A DNA stretch of 64,000 nt from Stenotrophomonas maltophilia (GTDB lineage: Bacteria; Pseudomonadota; Gammaproteobacteria; Xanthomonadales; Xanthomonadaceae), in NCBI RefSeq assembly GCF_002138415.1, contig NZ_CP015612.1, positions 4,442,001 to 4,506,000 of the forward strand. Reading direction: 5' to 3'. The notes beneath the pieces are model-generated. The model was not told the origin of the DNA. It saw nothing but the letters and a program-made list of their open reading frames with translations, and searched no databases. The first letter of the stretch is position 1, and every line of letters starts with the position of its first letter. A program made the position numbers and the translations under genes. This document shows, one piece after another, positions 1 through 9,741 of the stretch.

Positions 1-208
1 AATCCGGAACGTCGTTCGCACTATCAATCCACGCTATCGAAGCAGTGAGGATTGAAGGCTTCGCCACTCGCGAACCGGTTCATCAGCGTCGTGTGGTGTC
101 GGCACTGATTGGCCTCACACCAGACATGCCGAGCTCAGCCGAGGCCCGATCGACAAGTGAATTCAACTGTGGCGGATCACGACAGCCTCGGTCTCGGCGG
201 TCGTGCAA
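1..208. other. Left edge, no gene recognised
   Basis: No supported gene lies here. A plus-strand frame open from the window edge ends at a TGA at about 46-48 (NPERRSHYQSTLSKQ) and could be the tail of a gene cut by the window, but 15 residues are too few to identify it. The rest shows no start with a ribosome-binding site and no strong hairpin. Confidence 0.3.
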
Positions 209-724
209 TCACAACGCCGCGGTCAGCGGGCATTCGCCACGCTCGCGGCAGGCCTGCAGTTCGCACTCCTGCGCGGCCTCGTCGTCATCCAGTGCAGTCA
301 GGTCGAAGGTCTGCTTGTTCTCGCCCAGCACATACATCACCGGGTAGTCCCACACGTCGTCACTGCGGGTGCCTTTCACGAACAGCCGACCGTGCGCATG
401 CGGTCCTTCCAGGGCCACGGTCAGGCCGACATCGCGCTGGCCGTTGATCGCGGTCTGCATGCTGCCCAGTGGCATCGATTCAATATGCAGCGGCTCGCCG
501 AAGGCTTCCACCAGTTCGATGCTGCAGCCCGCGCGGCGCAACGCTTCGCGCATCGGCGGGCTTTCGCGTGCCGCCTCGCTCCAGCGCAACACGCTCCAGG
601 CCACCACCCCACCGGCGCCGCCCAGCACCAGCACCACCGTCAACGGCATCGCCCAGCGCCAATGACGGCACCACCAACCGGCGGACGTCTGTCGATGGGC
701 GGGAATCGGTGGTGGCAGGGTCAT
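209..724 (-). CDS. Coa1/Tim21-like membrane protein
   Basis: 171-residue protein with one predicted transmembrane segment at about residues 26-46, preceded by an Arg/Trp-rich cytoplasmic stretch. The rest looks like the Coa1 (cytochrome oxidase assembly factor 1-like) domain: a helix in which an 'EALRRAG...VEAFGEPL' pattern leads into beta strands, including 'GPHAHGRLFVKGTR'. In bacteria this small domain is found in membrane proteins of mostly unknown role, so oxidase assembly is only a family association. It starts 25 bases after the DPP IV stop on the same strand and is probably co-transcribed with it. The acidic, Cys-containing tail (residues about 145-171) is not part of the usual domain. 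Family assignment is by pattern recognition only. Confidence 0.6.
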   Translation of the reverse strand: MTLPPPIPAHRQTSAGWWCRHWRWAMPLTVVLVLGGAGGVVAWSVLRWSEAARESPPMREALRRAGCSIELVEAFGEPLHIESMPLGSMQTAINGQRDVGLTVALEGPHAHGRLFVKGTRSDDVWDYPVMYVLGENKQTFDLTALDDDEAAQECELQACRERGECPLTAAL

Positions 725-749
725 CGGCGGGCTCCTTCCCGGCTGCGGA

Positions 750-3137
<2,388 letters not shown>

Positions 3138-3827
3138 TCAACGCTGGCCGAACAGGTGCTTGCGCTCTTCGTCGCTGAGCGGCTTGCCAGCGTTGGGGTT
3201 CACCTGCTGGCGCAGGGCATAGGCGCGCTGGGTGGCCGGGCGCGCGGCGATGGCGTCGTGCCAGCGCTTGAGGTTCGGGAACGCGGCGAAGTCCACCGGC
3301 AGCTTGTCGTAGGCGCCGATCCACGGGTAGCTGGCCATGTCGGCAATGGAGTACTCGTCGCCGGCCAGGAAGGCGTGCTGGGCCAGGCGCTTGTCCATCA
3401 CCCCGTGCAGCCGGCGCACTTCATTGTCATAGCGCTCGATCGCGTACGGGATCTTTTCCGGCGCATACACATTGAAATGCCCCATCTGGCCGCTCATCGG
3501 GCCCAGGCCGGCCATCTGCCAGAACAGCCACTCCAGGGTGGTGACGCGGCCGCGCGGGTCACTGGGCAGGAACTGGCCGGTCTTTTCGGCCAGGTACAGC
3601 AGGATCGCGCCGGACTCGAACACGCTCTGCGGGGCGCCGCCATCGACCGGGGCGTGGTCGACGATGGCCGGCATCTTGTTGTTGGGCGAGATGGCGAGGA
3701 ATTCCGGCTTGAACTGGTCGCCCGAGCCGATGTTGACCGGGTGGATGTGGTACTCCAGGCCGGCTTCTTCCAGCAGCAGGGTCACTTTGTGGCCGTTCGG
3801 GGTGGGCCAGTAATACAGGTCGATCAT
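3138..3827 (-). CDS. YfcG-like (nu-class) glutathione S-transferase
   Basis: 229-residue cytosolic protein. The start at 3827 (MIDLYYWPTPNGHK) opens directly on the thioredoxin-fold strand; the longer reading frame upstream adds 50 residues unlike the family. The N-terminal motif TPNGHKVTLLLEEAGL is that of YfcG-type disulfide-bond oxidoreductases, which use Thr and Asn near the N-terminus rather than Tyr, Ser or Cys to hold glutathione. NNKMPAIVDH supplies the cis-Pro and a following ESGAILLYLAEK is the glutathione-binding Glu-Ser pair. The C-terminal helical domain runs from about residue 90. It diverges from the UPF0114 gene across 112 bases. Confidence 0.85.
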   Translation of the reverse strand: MIDLYYWPTPNGHKVTLLLEEAGLEYHIHPVNIGSGDQFKPEFLAISPNNKMPAIVDHAPVDGGAPQSVFESGAILLYLAEKTGQFLPSDPRGRVTTLEWLFWQMAGLGPMSGQMGHFNVYAPEKIPYAIERYDNEVRRLHGVMDKRLAQHAFLAGDEYSIADMASYPWIGAYDKLPVDFAAFPNLKRWHDAIAARPATQRAYALRQQVNPNAGKPLSDEERKHLFGQR

Positions 3828-3939
3828 GGCGGCGGCTCGGGGTGCGGAAAGGAACCTGAAGTCTAGTGCGTGAGTTGGGTTGGCACCGTCACGGCAGGCC
3901 GGTAACCTCGCCTCTCCCCCGCAACGCAGCATCCTCCGC

Positions 3940-4560
3940 ATGAGTGCAAACCGCCCGCCGCTCTCCCCGCTGTCCACGCTGATCTTCGCCTCGCGCTGGC
4001 TGCAGCTGCCGCTGTACCTGGGCCTGATCGTGGCGCAGTGCGTCTATGTATTCCTGTTCGGCAAGGAACTGTGGCACCTGATCTCGCATTCGGCCTCGAT
4101 GGGCGAGCAGCAGATCATGCTGATCGTGCTGGGCCTGATCGACGTGGTGATGATCTCCAACCTGCTGGTGATGGTGATCGTCGGCGGCTACGAGACCTTC
4201 GTCTCGCGCCTGCGCCTGGAAGGCCATCCGGACCAGCCGGAGTGGCTGAGCCACGTCAACGCCAGCGTGCTGAAGGTGAAGCTGGCGATGGCGATCATCG
4301 GCATCTCCTCGATCCACCTGTTGAAGACCTTCATCGCCAGTGGCGCGCTGGGCGGCATCCCGCTGTGCACGCCGGAGCAGATGAGCGTGGCCGCCGCCAA
4401 CATCGGTGTCGCCCGCTGCTCGATGCTGACCCAGGACGGCGTGCTGTGGCAGACCATCATCCACTGCGTGTTCATCCTGTCGGCGATCGGCATCGCCTGG
4501 ACGGACAAGCTGATGTCCAACGGCCACAGCAAGCCCCACGACAAGGCGCACGACCACTGA
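3940..4560 (+). CDS. UPF0114 (YqhA-like) inner-membrane protein
   Basis: 206-residue multipass membrane protein. Segments are visible at about residues 25-45, 65-90, 118-138 and 175-193, with hydrophilic loops such as [19 protein letters not shown] between them. This pattern, including '[16 protein letters not shown]', is that of the UPF0114/YqhA family, whose biochemical function is not established. The start at 3940 ([14 protein letters not shown]) matches family length; the open frame upstream adds 20 unlike residues. The His/Lys-rich tail (KPHDKAHDH) is notable but of unknown meaning. It stands alone on its strand. Confidence 0.8.
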   Translation: MSANRPPLSPLSTLIFASRWLQLPLYLGLIVAQCVYVFLFGKELWHLISHSASMGEQQIMLIVLGLIDVVMISNLLVMVIVGGYETFVSRLRLEGHPDQPEWLSHVNASVLKVKLAMAIIGISSIHLLKTFIASGALGGIPLCTPEQMSVAAANIGVARCSMLTQDGVLWQTIIHCVFILSAIGIAWTDKLMSNGHSKPHDKAHDH

Positions 4561-4597
4561 TGTCGTTGCCAGCAGCGGCATGATGCCGTTGCCCATT

Positions 4598-4631
4598 CCG
4601 GCCACCGCCCCTTGCGCGCGGCGGTGGCCGG
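4598..4631. terminator. Strong hairpin after the UPF0114 gene
   Basis: The arms CCGGCCACCGCC and GGCGGTGGCCGG pair perfectly around a loop of about 10 bases, about 37 bases after the stop. No T-run follows, so this is either a weak terminator or a structural element. A smaller hairpin (about 4571-4591, GCAGCGGCAT/GATGCCGTTGC) precedes it. Confidence 0.4.
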
Positions 4632-4760
4632 GATGCTAGATTGCACCCTCGCCGTTGCCGGCGGTGGCGTCGGGAAACGTCATCGTTCCGTGCCCGGACC
4701 GCAGGTCCCGGCCATGCATATCAATGATTTACGTCACGTCGTCTTCTAGAGGGGAGCAGG

Positions 4761-5765
4761 ATGTCGCACGTCTCAACGATCACCGCCGCGCGCCGGTGGC
4801 TGCCGGTTGCCCTGGCACTGGCGCTGGCCGCCTGCTCGGGCAAGGAAGAATCCGCAGCACCGGCCCCGGCCGCCGCCCCCACCGCCGCCGCACCCGCCGC
4901 ACCGGTGGTCGCTGCCAAGGTGCAGTCGATGGGCACCGAGCAGCTGCGCGAGTCGGCCAGCCAGGCGCTGCGCGAGAACCGCATGTACGCGCCGGCGGGC
5001 GACAACGCCATCGAGTACTACCTCGCCCTGCGCGACAAGACCCCGGACGACGCCTCGGTGAAGAGCGCGCTGACCGACCTGCTGCCCTACACCCTGATCG
5101 CCGCCGAGCAGCACCTGGGCCGCGAGGACTACACCGAAGCGCAGCGCCTGGTGGCGCTGATCGAAAAGGTGGATGCCTCCGCCCCTGCCCTGCCGCGCCT
5201 GAAGGAAGGCCTGGCCAAGGGCGTGGAGAACGCGGCCAAGCGCACCGAGACCGAAGCAGAGAAGGCAAAGAAGGACGCCGAAGACCGGACCAAGCAGCAG
5301 GCCGAACAGCAGCGCCTGGCCGAGCAGCGCGCCAAGGAAGCCGATGCGGCCAGGCAGATTGCCGCGCAGCAGGACGCCACGCGCCGCGACAACGAACGCC
5401 AGGAAGCCGAGCGCCAGGCCACCGCCCGCCGCGAAGCCGAACAGAAGCAGCAGCAGGCGGCGGCCCAGCAGGCCAGCGCCGCACGCCAGGCAGCAGCCGC
5501 CGCCGCGCCCACGCTGCGCCCGGTCAGTACGCCGGCACCGCGCTATCCGGGCGAAGCACTGCGTTCGGGCACCTCGGGCGAAGTGTTGGTGGAGATCACC
5601 GTCGGCACCGACGGCTCGGTGATCAACGCCCGCGTGCTGCGTGCGACACCGAGCCGCGTCTTCGACCGCGAAGCCCTGAACGCCGTGAAGCGCTGGCGTT
5701 TCGAACCGGTCAGCGCACCGGTCACCACCCGCCGCACGCTGGTGTTCGCCCCGGGCGGCGGCTGA
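4761..5765 (+). CDS. TonB-like energy transducer with lipoprotein signal
   Basis: 334 residues. The N-terminus ends in a lipobox (LALAAC, Cys at about residue 25), so the protein is predicted to be lipidated rather than anchored by the usual TonB transmembrane helix. An Ala/Pro-rich linker follows, then a structured region (about 55-150), then a long Lys/Glu/Ala/Gln coiled coil (about 155-250). The C-terminal 80 residues are a TonB_C domain (PRYPGEALRSGTSGEVLVEI; FDREALNAVKRWRFEPV). Classical TonB needs its membrane helix to contact ExbB/ExbD, so this protein may act in envelope scaffolding instead. A GGGGAGCAGG site precedes the ATG. A terminator and a REP follow. Confidence 0.75.
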   Translation: MSHVSTITAARRWLPVALALALAACSGKEESAAPAPAAAPTAAAPAAPVVAAKVQSMGTEQLRESASQALRENRMYAPAGDNAIEYYLALRDKTPDDASVKSALTDLLPYTLIAAEQHLGREDYTEAQRLVALIEKVDASAPALPRLKEGLAKGVENAAKRTETEAEKAKKDAEDRTKQQAEQQRLAEQRAKEADAARQIAAQQDATRRDNERQEAERQATARREAEQKQQQAAAQQASAARQAAAAAAPTLRPVSTPAPRYPGEALRSGTSGEVLVEITVGTDGSVINARVLRATPSRVFDREALNAVKRWRFEPVSAPVTTRRTLVFAPGGG

Positions 5766-5769
5766 CCAC

Positions 5770-5808
5770 AAAAAGGGGACGGAGGGGATTAAGTCGGTTC
5801 CGCCCCTT
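5770..5808 (+). repeat. RAYT-linked REP, copy 1
   Basis: Begins AAAAAGGGGACGGAGGGGAT and continues TTAAGTCG, then closes with CCGCCCCTT, which pairs with the AAGGGG(A)CGG arm. The same 26-27 base head recurs at 6956 and, inverted, at 7781, on either side of the RAYT gene. Confidence 0.8.
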
Positions 5809-5815
5809 GATGACG

Positions 5816-5842
5816 CCAAGGCCCGGCATGTCCGGGCCTTGG
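5816..5842. terminator. Bidirectional hairpin between convergent genes
   Basis: CCAAGGCCCGGCA and TGTCCGGGCCTTGG form a strong stem with a tiny loop, followed by CCGTTTC. It lies between the TonB-like gene and the convergent 84-residue gene. Confidence 0.75.
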
Positions 5843-5847
5843 CCGTT

Positions 5848-6102
5848 TCAGGCCACACCCTCGATCAAGTCCTGCAGTGCAGGATCACGCGCAGCCAGCA
5901 CACGGAACAGGCCCAGTGCGTGCAGACCCGGCAGCAGCGCACGCAGGTCGGCCTCGGCGGCGGCGCGGGTGGCGTCATTGCTGGCGGGATCCTGCCAGTC
6001 ACGAACGCTGGCCAGAAAGGCACCGACACTGCCCTTGCGCACGGTGAGACCGTTCACCTGCACGTCGTTCTGATGGTCGGGAAGGATGTCCTGTGGTCGC
6101 AT
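5848..6102 (-). CDS. Small conserved-looking hypothetical protein
   Basis: 84 residues from the ATG at 6102 (MRPQDILPDHQNDVQVNG). The open frame extends to 6204, but the extra residues run through the intergenic dyad and are not protein-like. A short beta-rich N-terminus (VQVNGLTVRKGSVGAFLASV) is followed by helices (ATRAAAEADLRALLPGL). No signal peptide, membrane segment or catalytic motif is visible and no family is recognised. It diverges from the AraC-type gene, which often indicates a regulated target; that is inference. Confidence 0.55.
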   Translation of the reverse strand: MRPQDILPDHQNDVQVNGLTVRKGSVGAFLASVRDWQDPASNDATRAAAEADLRALLPGLHALGLFRVLAARDPALQDLIEGVA

Positions 6103-6167
6103 GGGGAAGCGCTCGGTTGAAGTGGTCTCCAGTGTCGGGGCCCGAACGCGACGTTTCTGCCGTATAA

Positions 6168-6186
6168 CTGCCAAGTAATATGGCAG
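6168..6186. promoter_or_regulatory. Operator-like dyad over the araC-type start
   Basis: CTGCCA and TGGCAG form a perfect inverted repeat around a 7-base spacer, and the ATG of the AraC-family gene lies inside the element. A TATAAC at 6163-6168 is 12 bases before that ATG, compatible with a leaderless transcript. Autoregulation and control of the divergent gene are inferred. Confidence 0.45.
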
Positions 6187-6977
6187 ATCAGACAACCACC
6201 GCATTGCTCGACCCCGCGTTGACCGATGCCGCTGACGGGCCGGTGGTGCTGGCGGCCCGGCTACGCCAGCGCGGTATGCGTCGCACGGCCCGCCACCAGC
6301 ACGCCCGCGGCCAGCTGCTGGGGGCGCACCAGGGCCTGCTGCGGATCGCCGCCGACGACCTGCACTGGCTGCTGCCCGCAGGTCACGTCGCGTGGATACC
6401 GCCCTTGCTACCCCATGCGCTGCTGAGCGCAGACGGGTTCGATGGCTGGAGCCTGTACTTCAATGCCGAGACCTGCCTGGGCCTGCCCGCCACACCGCGC
6501 ATTTTCCAGCCCAATGCACTGCTGCAGGCGGCGACAACACGTGCGCTGCGATGGCCCCATCAGCCGCTGGACGCTGCGCAGGCACGACTGGCCGGTGTGA
6601 TCGCCGATGAGATTGCCGCCAGCATGCCCCTGCCGCTTGCCCTGCCACAACCGCGTGACCGGCGACTGCAGAAGATCGCCGCCGCACTGGCGCGCGCACC
6701 TGGAGACGGCTGCAGCATCGAAGAGTGGGCCGCAGGCAGCGGGCTTTCCGGCCGCAGCCTTGCCCGCCATTGGCTGGCCGAGACCGGCATGACCTTGAGC
6801 CAGTGGCGGCAACGCCTGCGCGTGCTGCTGTCGCTGCCACGCCTGCTGTCCGGCGAGCCGGTGATCAGCGTCGCGCTGTCGATGGGCTACGAGACGCCCA
6901 GTGCGTTCATCGCCGTGTTCAAGCGCGAGATGGGGGTGACGCCTGCGCGCTACGGAAAAGGGGACGGAGGGGATTAA
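6180..6977 (+). CDS. AraC-family transcriptional regulator
   Basis: 265 residues. An N-terminal cupin-like sensor (about 20-150; 'HQHARGQLLGAHQGLLRI', 'VAWIPPLLPHALLSA') precedes the two helix-turn-helix motifs of the AraC domain: 'CSIEEWAAGSGLSGRSLARH' and 'EPVISVALSMGYETPSAFIA', ending in FKREMGVTPARYGKG. The sensor type is the one commonly found with small efflux or oxidoreductase genes; the ligand is not known. The last residues (KGDGGD) and the TAA stop lie inside a REP element, so the insertion rewrote the C-terminus. No clear ribosome-binding site precedes the ATG. Confidence 0.85.
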   Translation: MADQTTTALLDPALTDAADGPVVLAARLRQRGMRRTARHQHARGQLLGAHQGLLRIAADDLHWLLPAGHVAWIPPLLPHALLSADGFDGWSLYFNAETCLGLPATPRIFQPNALLQAATTRALRWPHQPLDAAQARLAGVIADEIAASMPLPLALPQPRDRRLQKIAAALARAPGDGCSIEEWAAGSGLSGRSLARHWLAETGMTLSQWRQRLRVLLSLPRLLSGEPVISVALSMGYETPSAFIAVFKREMGVTPARYGKGDGGD

Positions 6978-6981
6978 GTCG
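6956..6981 (+). repeat. RAYT-linked REP, copy 2
   Basis: AAAAGGGGACGGAGGGGATT plus AAGTCG, overlapping the end of the AraC-type gene. It forms the left border of the RAYT locus; the inverted right-hand copy is at 7781-7806. Confidence 0.85.
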
Positions 6982-7077
6982 CTTCTGCCCTACCCCACAC
7001 CTTCTCGCGGCATCGCCTGATGTTCACCACAGCCCGCTTGGCGGCAGGCTGGCGACTCCTTGAATTCCTGAACTCCC

Positions 7078-7788
7078 ATGCCTCGACAAGCACGCCTGAT
7101 GCTGGCCGGCCAGCCGTACCACGTGACCCAGCGCGGTGTGAACAAGGGGGCGATCTTCGTTGACGATATCGACCGCCAGTTGTTTCTGCACCTGTTGCAC
7201 AGTGCGTTTCTGAAGCATCAGGTCGCGCTGCATGCCTACGTATTGATGGGCAATCACGTTCATCTGTTGGCCACACCCTCCACGGGTGTGGGCCTAGCCA
7301 ACGCGATGAGGATGCAGGGCAACAACTACGTCCAGGCCTTCAATCAGCGACATGAGCGCAGCGGACCGCTCTGGCAGGGTCGCTTCCATTCTTCAATGGT
7401 GGACAGCGACGCCTATCTGCTCAGCGTCTATCGCTACATCGAACTCAATCCGGTTCGTGCAGGTATGACAGCCGGCCCGGAAGATCACCCCTGGTCGAGC
7501 GTGCATGGAAACCTGCAGCGACGGCACGATCCGATGCTGACAGCGCATCCCGTATTTCAGGCACTGGCCGCGAGCAAGCGACAGCGGGCGACAATCTATG
7601 CACAGTTTCTGCGGGATCTGAATGCGTCCGCTGACCTGCCGGCAATCCGCAACCACAGTGCTGCGCAGCATCCATTGGGAAGCACAGCGTACCTGCGGAT
7701 GGTAGAGCAGACACTTGGACGACCTGCGATGCTGCGCAAGCGTGGGCGCCCGCGCAAAGAAGGGACGGGAGGGCTAGAAACGACTTAA
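7078..7788 (+). CDS. REP-associated tyrosine transposase (RAYT)
   Basis: 236-residue single-strand HUH-type Y1 transposase of the TnpA_REP family, which moves or maintains REP sequences. It shows the N-terminal QPYHVTQRG strand, the HUH metal site in LMGNHVHLLATP, and the catalytic Tyr in MQGNNYVQAFNQR, followed by SGPLWQGRFHSS and the YRYIELNPVRAGM helix typical of RAYTs. A basic tail (LRKRGRPRKEG) is probably for DNA binding. It starts on the ATG at 7078 after a weak site. It sits between inverted REP copies of its own type, the usual arrangement for a RAYT with its cognate REPs. All motifs look intact. Confidence 0.93.
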   Translation: MPRQARLMLAGQPYHVTQRGVNKGAIFVDDIDRQLFLHLLHSAFLKHQVALHAYVLMGNHVHLLATPSTGVGLANAMRMQGNNYVQAFNQRHERSGPLWQGRFHSSMVDSDAYLLSVYRYIELNPVRAGMTAGPEDHPWSSVHGNLQRRHDPMLTAHPVFQALAASKRQRATIYAQFLRDLNASADLPAIRNHSAAQHPLGSTAYLRMVEQTLGRPAMLRKRGRPRKEGTGGLETT

Positions 7789-7806
7789 TCCCCTCCGTCC
7801 CTTTTT
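7757..7806 (-). repeat. RAYT-linked REP hairpin, copy 3 (inverted)
   Basis: A left arm AAAGAAGGGACGGGAGGG pairs with ATCCCCTCCGTCCCTTTTT after a loop of about 14 bases. The right half is the reverse complement of copies 1 and 2 with one G fewer. It overlaps the RAYT stop. Its T-run on the plus strand and A-run on the minus strand would let it serve as a terminator between the RAYT and the convergent ABC operon. Confidence 0.85.
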
Positions 7807-7813
7807 CTGCATG

Positions 7814-8998
7814 TCAACCGGAGATCGCCAGACGCTCGTTGTGGTAACGGCGCACGGCGGCGAACCACAGCAGTGCGGCCAGGCCGAGGCTGGCACCGAG
7901 ATAGATGGCCCAGACCGACGGCGTGATGGTCTCGTGGCGGATCACCTTCAACAGCATCTGGTTCTGCGACAGGAACGGCACGGCGTACTGCCACAGCTCG
8001 CTCTTCAGCGGATAGGCCACCAGCGCGTAGCCGGGCATCATCGGCAGCAGCATCAGCCAGGTCATATGGCTCTGCGCTTCCTTCATGCTCTTGGCTGCGG
8101 CCGACAGGAAAGTCAGCAGCGAGGTGCCGATCATCAGCATCGGCAACATCACCAGGAGCATCTGCAGCATCGAACCGACATTCATGTTGAACTGGCGACC
8201 GATGTTGCCGGGCGCGATCTGTGCGCTCACCTTGAACGCCACCAGGGTCAGCAGCAGCGATACGAACCCGACCACGCAGGCGGCGGCGATCTTGCCGCTG
8301 ACAATGGCGCTGCGCGAGCCCGGCGTGGCCAGCAGCGGTTCCAGTGACTGCCGCTCGCGCTCGCCGGCGGTGGCGTCCATCACCAGGTAGGCGCCGCCGA
8401 TGAACGAGGTCAACGTGAGCAGTACCGGCAGCAGCATCGACAGCATCATGCCGCGCTTGGCCTCGGCACTGGCCAGATCCTGGCGCGCCACGTCCAGCGG
8501 CCGCGCCACCTGCGCATCGATGCCACGTGCCATCAGCCGCAGCGCGCCGACCTGGCCGTTGTAGGTCGCCAGTGCCGCCTCCAGACGTGCGCTGGGCACT
8601 TCAGCGGCACGGCGCGTACTGTCCTTGATCACCTCCACCAGCGCCGGCTTGCCATCGGCCCAGTCCTTGCCGAAGTCATCGCTGATGCGCAGCGCCACGT
8701 CGATCTCCTGGCTGCGGATGGCCTCGGCCAGGTCCTTCGGTGCAGGTGCGGTGTTCAGCCCCTGCGCGGCGAGGAAACGCACCAGATTGGGGGCGTTGTC
8801 CGCACCGATGGTCGGAATCTGCAGCGGTTGCTCGATCTGGGTGCGTACCCGGCTCTCGGCCAGCTTGCCCATGCCCAGTAGCAGCACCGGGTACAGCAGC
8901 GGCCCGAACAGCAGGGTCAGCAGCAGTGTGCGGCGATCACGGGAAAGGTCGCGTAGTTCCTTGCGCATCACCGTCATCAGGGTCGACATCATGCTCAT
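7814..8998 (-). CDS. ABC-2 type permease, NatB-like
   Basis: 394-residue membrane subunit of an ABC exporter. One transmembrane segment lies at about residues 20-42, followed by a large extracytoplasmic domain (about 45-215), then about five segments from residue 225 on (MLSMLLPVLLTLTSFIGGAY and following). ERERQSLEPLLATPGSR is the conserved coupling motif of NatB/CcmB-like permeases. The start at 8998 shares an ATGA with the stop of the ATPase gene, indicating translational coupling. NatAB exports Na+ in Bacillus; the substrate here is unknown. Confidence 0.88.
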   Translation of the reverse strand: MSMMSTLMTVMRKELRDLSRDRRTLLLTLLFGPLLYPVLLLGMGKLAESRVRTQIEQPLQIPTIGADNAPNLVRFLAAQGLNTAPAPKDLAEAIRSQEIDVALRISDDFGKDWADGKPALVEVIKDSTRRAAEVPSARLEAALATYNGQVGALRLMARGIDAQVARPLDVARQDLASAEAKRGMMLSMLLPVLLTLTSFIGGAYLVMDATAGERERQSLEPLLATPGSRSAIVSGKIAAACVVGFVSLLLTLVAFKVSAQIAPGNIGRQFNMNVGSMLQMLLVMLPMLMIGTSLLTFLSAAAKSMKEAQSHMTWLMLLPMMPGYALVAYPLKSELWQYAVPFLSQNQMLLKVIRHETITPSVWAIYLGASLGLAALLWFAAVRRYHNERLAISG

Positions 8999-9741
8999 GC
9001 GTGCAGGCCCTCTTCGCTGCCGATCAGTTTCACGAACGCATCTTCCAGGTTGGCCTCGCCGGCCTGCGCACGTAGCTCGTCGGCGCTGCCGGCCGCCATC
9101 ACCGTGCCCTTGGCGATGATCACGATGTGGTCGCACAGCGCGGCCACCTCCTGCATGATGTGGCTGGACAGGATCACGCAGCGACCCTCTTCGCGAAGGC
9201 CCAGCAGGAATCGCCGCAGCGCGCGCGTGGTCATCACGTCCAGACCGTTGGTCGGCTCATCGAGAATGACGTTGCGCGGGTCATGCACCAGCGCGCGGGC
9301 GATCGCGGTCTTCGTACGCTGGCCCTGCGAGAAGCCATCGGTCTGGCGGTCGAGGATGTCACCCATGTCCAGCGCGTGCGACAGCACTTCGATGCGCTCG
9401 CGGATGCGCTCGGCCGAGAGACCATGCAGTTCGCCGAAATAGGCGATGTTCTCGCGCGCGGTCAGGCGCTTGTAGACACCGCGCGCATCGGGCAACACGC
9501 CAAGGTGGCGGCGTACTTCCACCGGATTGCGTGCGGCATCGACACCATCGACGCTGATGCTGCCCTGGTCGGGGTTCATCAGCGTGTACAGCATGCGCAT
9601 GGTGGTGGTCTTGCCGGCACCATTGGGGCCCAGCAGGCCGGTGATGCGGCCGTCCTCGGCACGGAAGCCGACATTGGAGACCGCCTGGATGCGGCCGGTG
9701 CGTGTGTCGAAGGCCTTGTGCAGGTTGTCGGCGACGATCAT
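8995..9741 (-). CDS. ABC exporter ATP-binding subunit, NatA-like
   Basis: 248 residues from the ATG at 9741 (MIVADNLHKAF), which overlaps the upstream stop by ATGA; an ATG at 9750 is an alternative adding three residues. Walker A GPNGAGKTT, Q-loop region, signature FSQGQRTKTAIARAL (degenerate SQGQ in place of SGGQ), Walker B NVILDEPTNGLD and the switch His in LSSHIMQEV are all present. It would energise the adjacent NatB-like permease. The C-terminal 'NLEDAFVKLIG' resembles NatA-type subunits. Confidence 0.9.
   Translation of the reverse strand: MIVADNLHKAFDTRTGRIQAVSNVGFRAEDGRITGLLGPNGAGKTTTMRMLYTLMNPDQGSISVDGVDAARNPVEVRRHLGVLPDARGVYKRLTARENIAYFGELHGLSAERIRERIEVLSHALDMGDILDRQTDGFSQGQRTKTAIARALVHDPRNVILDEPTNGLDVMTTRALRRFLLGLREEGRCVILSSHIMQEVAALCDHIVIIAKGTVMAAGSADELRAQAGEANLEDAFVKLIGSEEGLHA

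Noticed and set aside
1..48. Tail of an IS3-type transposase (NPERR...)
   Set aside because: Only five residues resemble the family end and the rest does not; no terminal inverted repeat follows.
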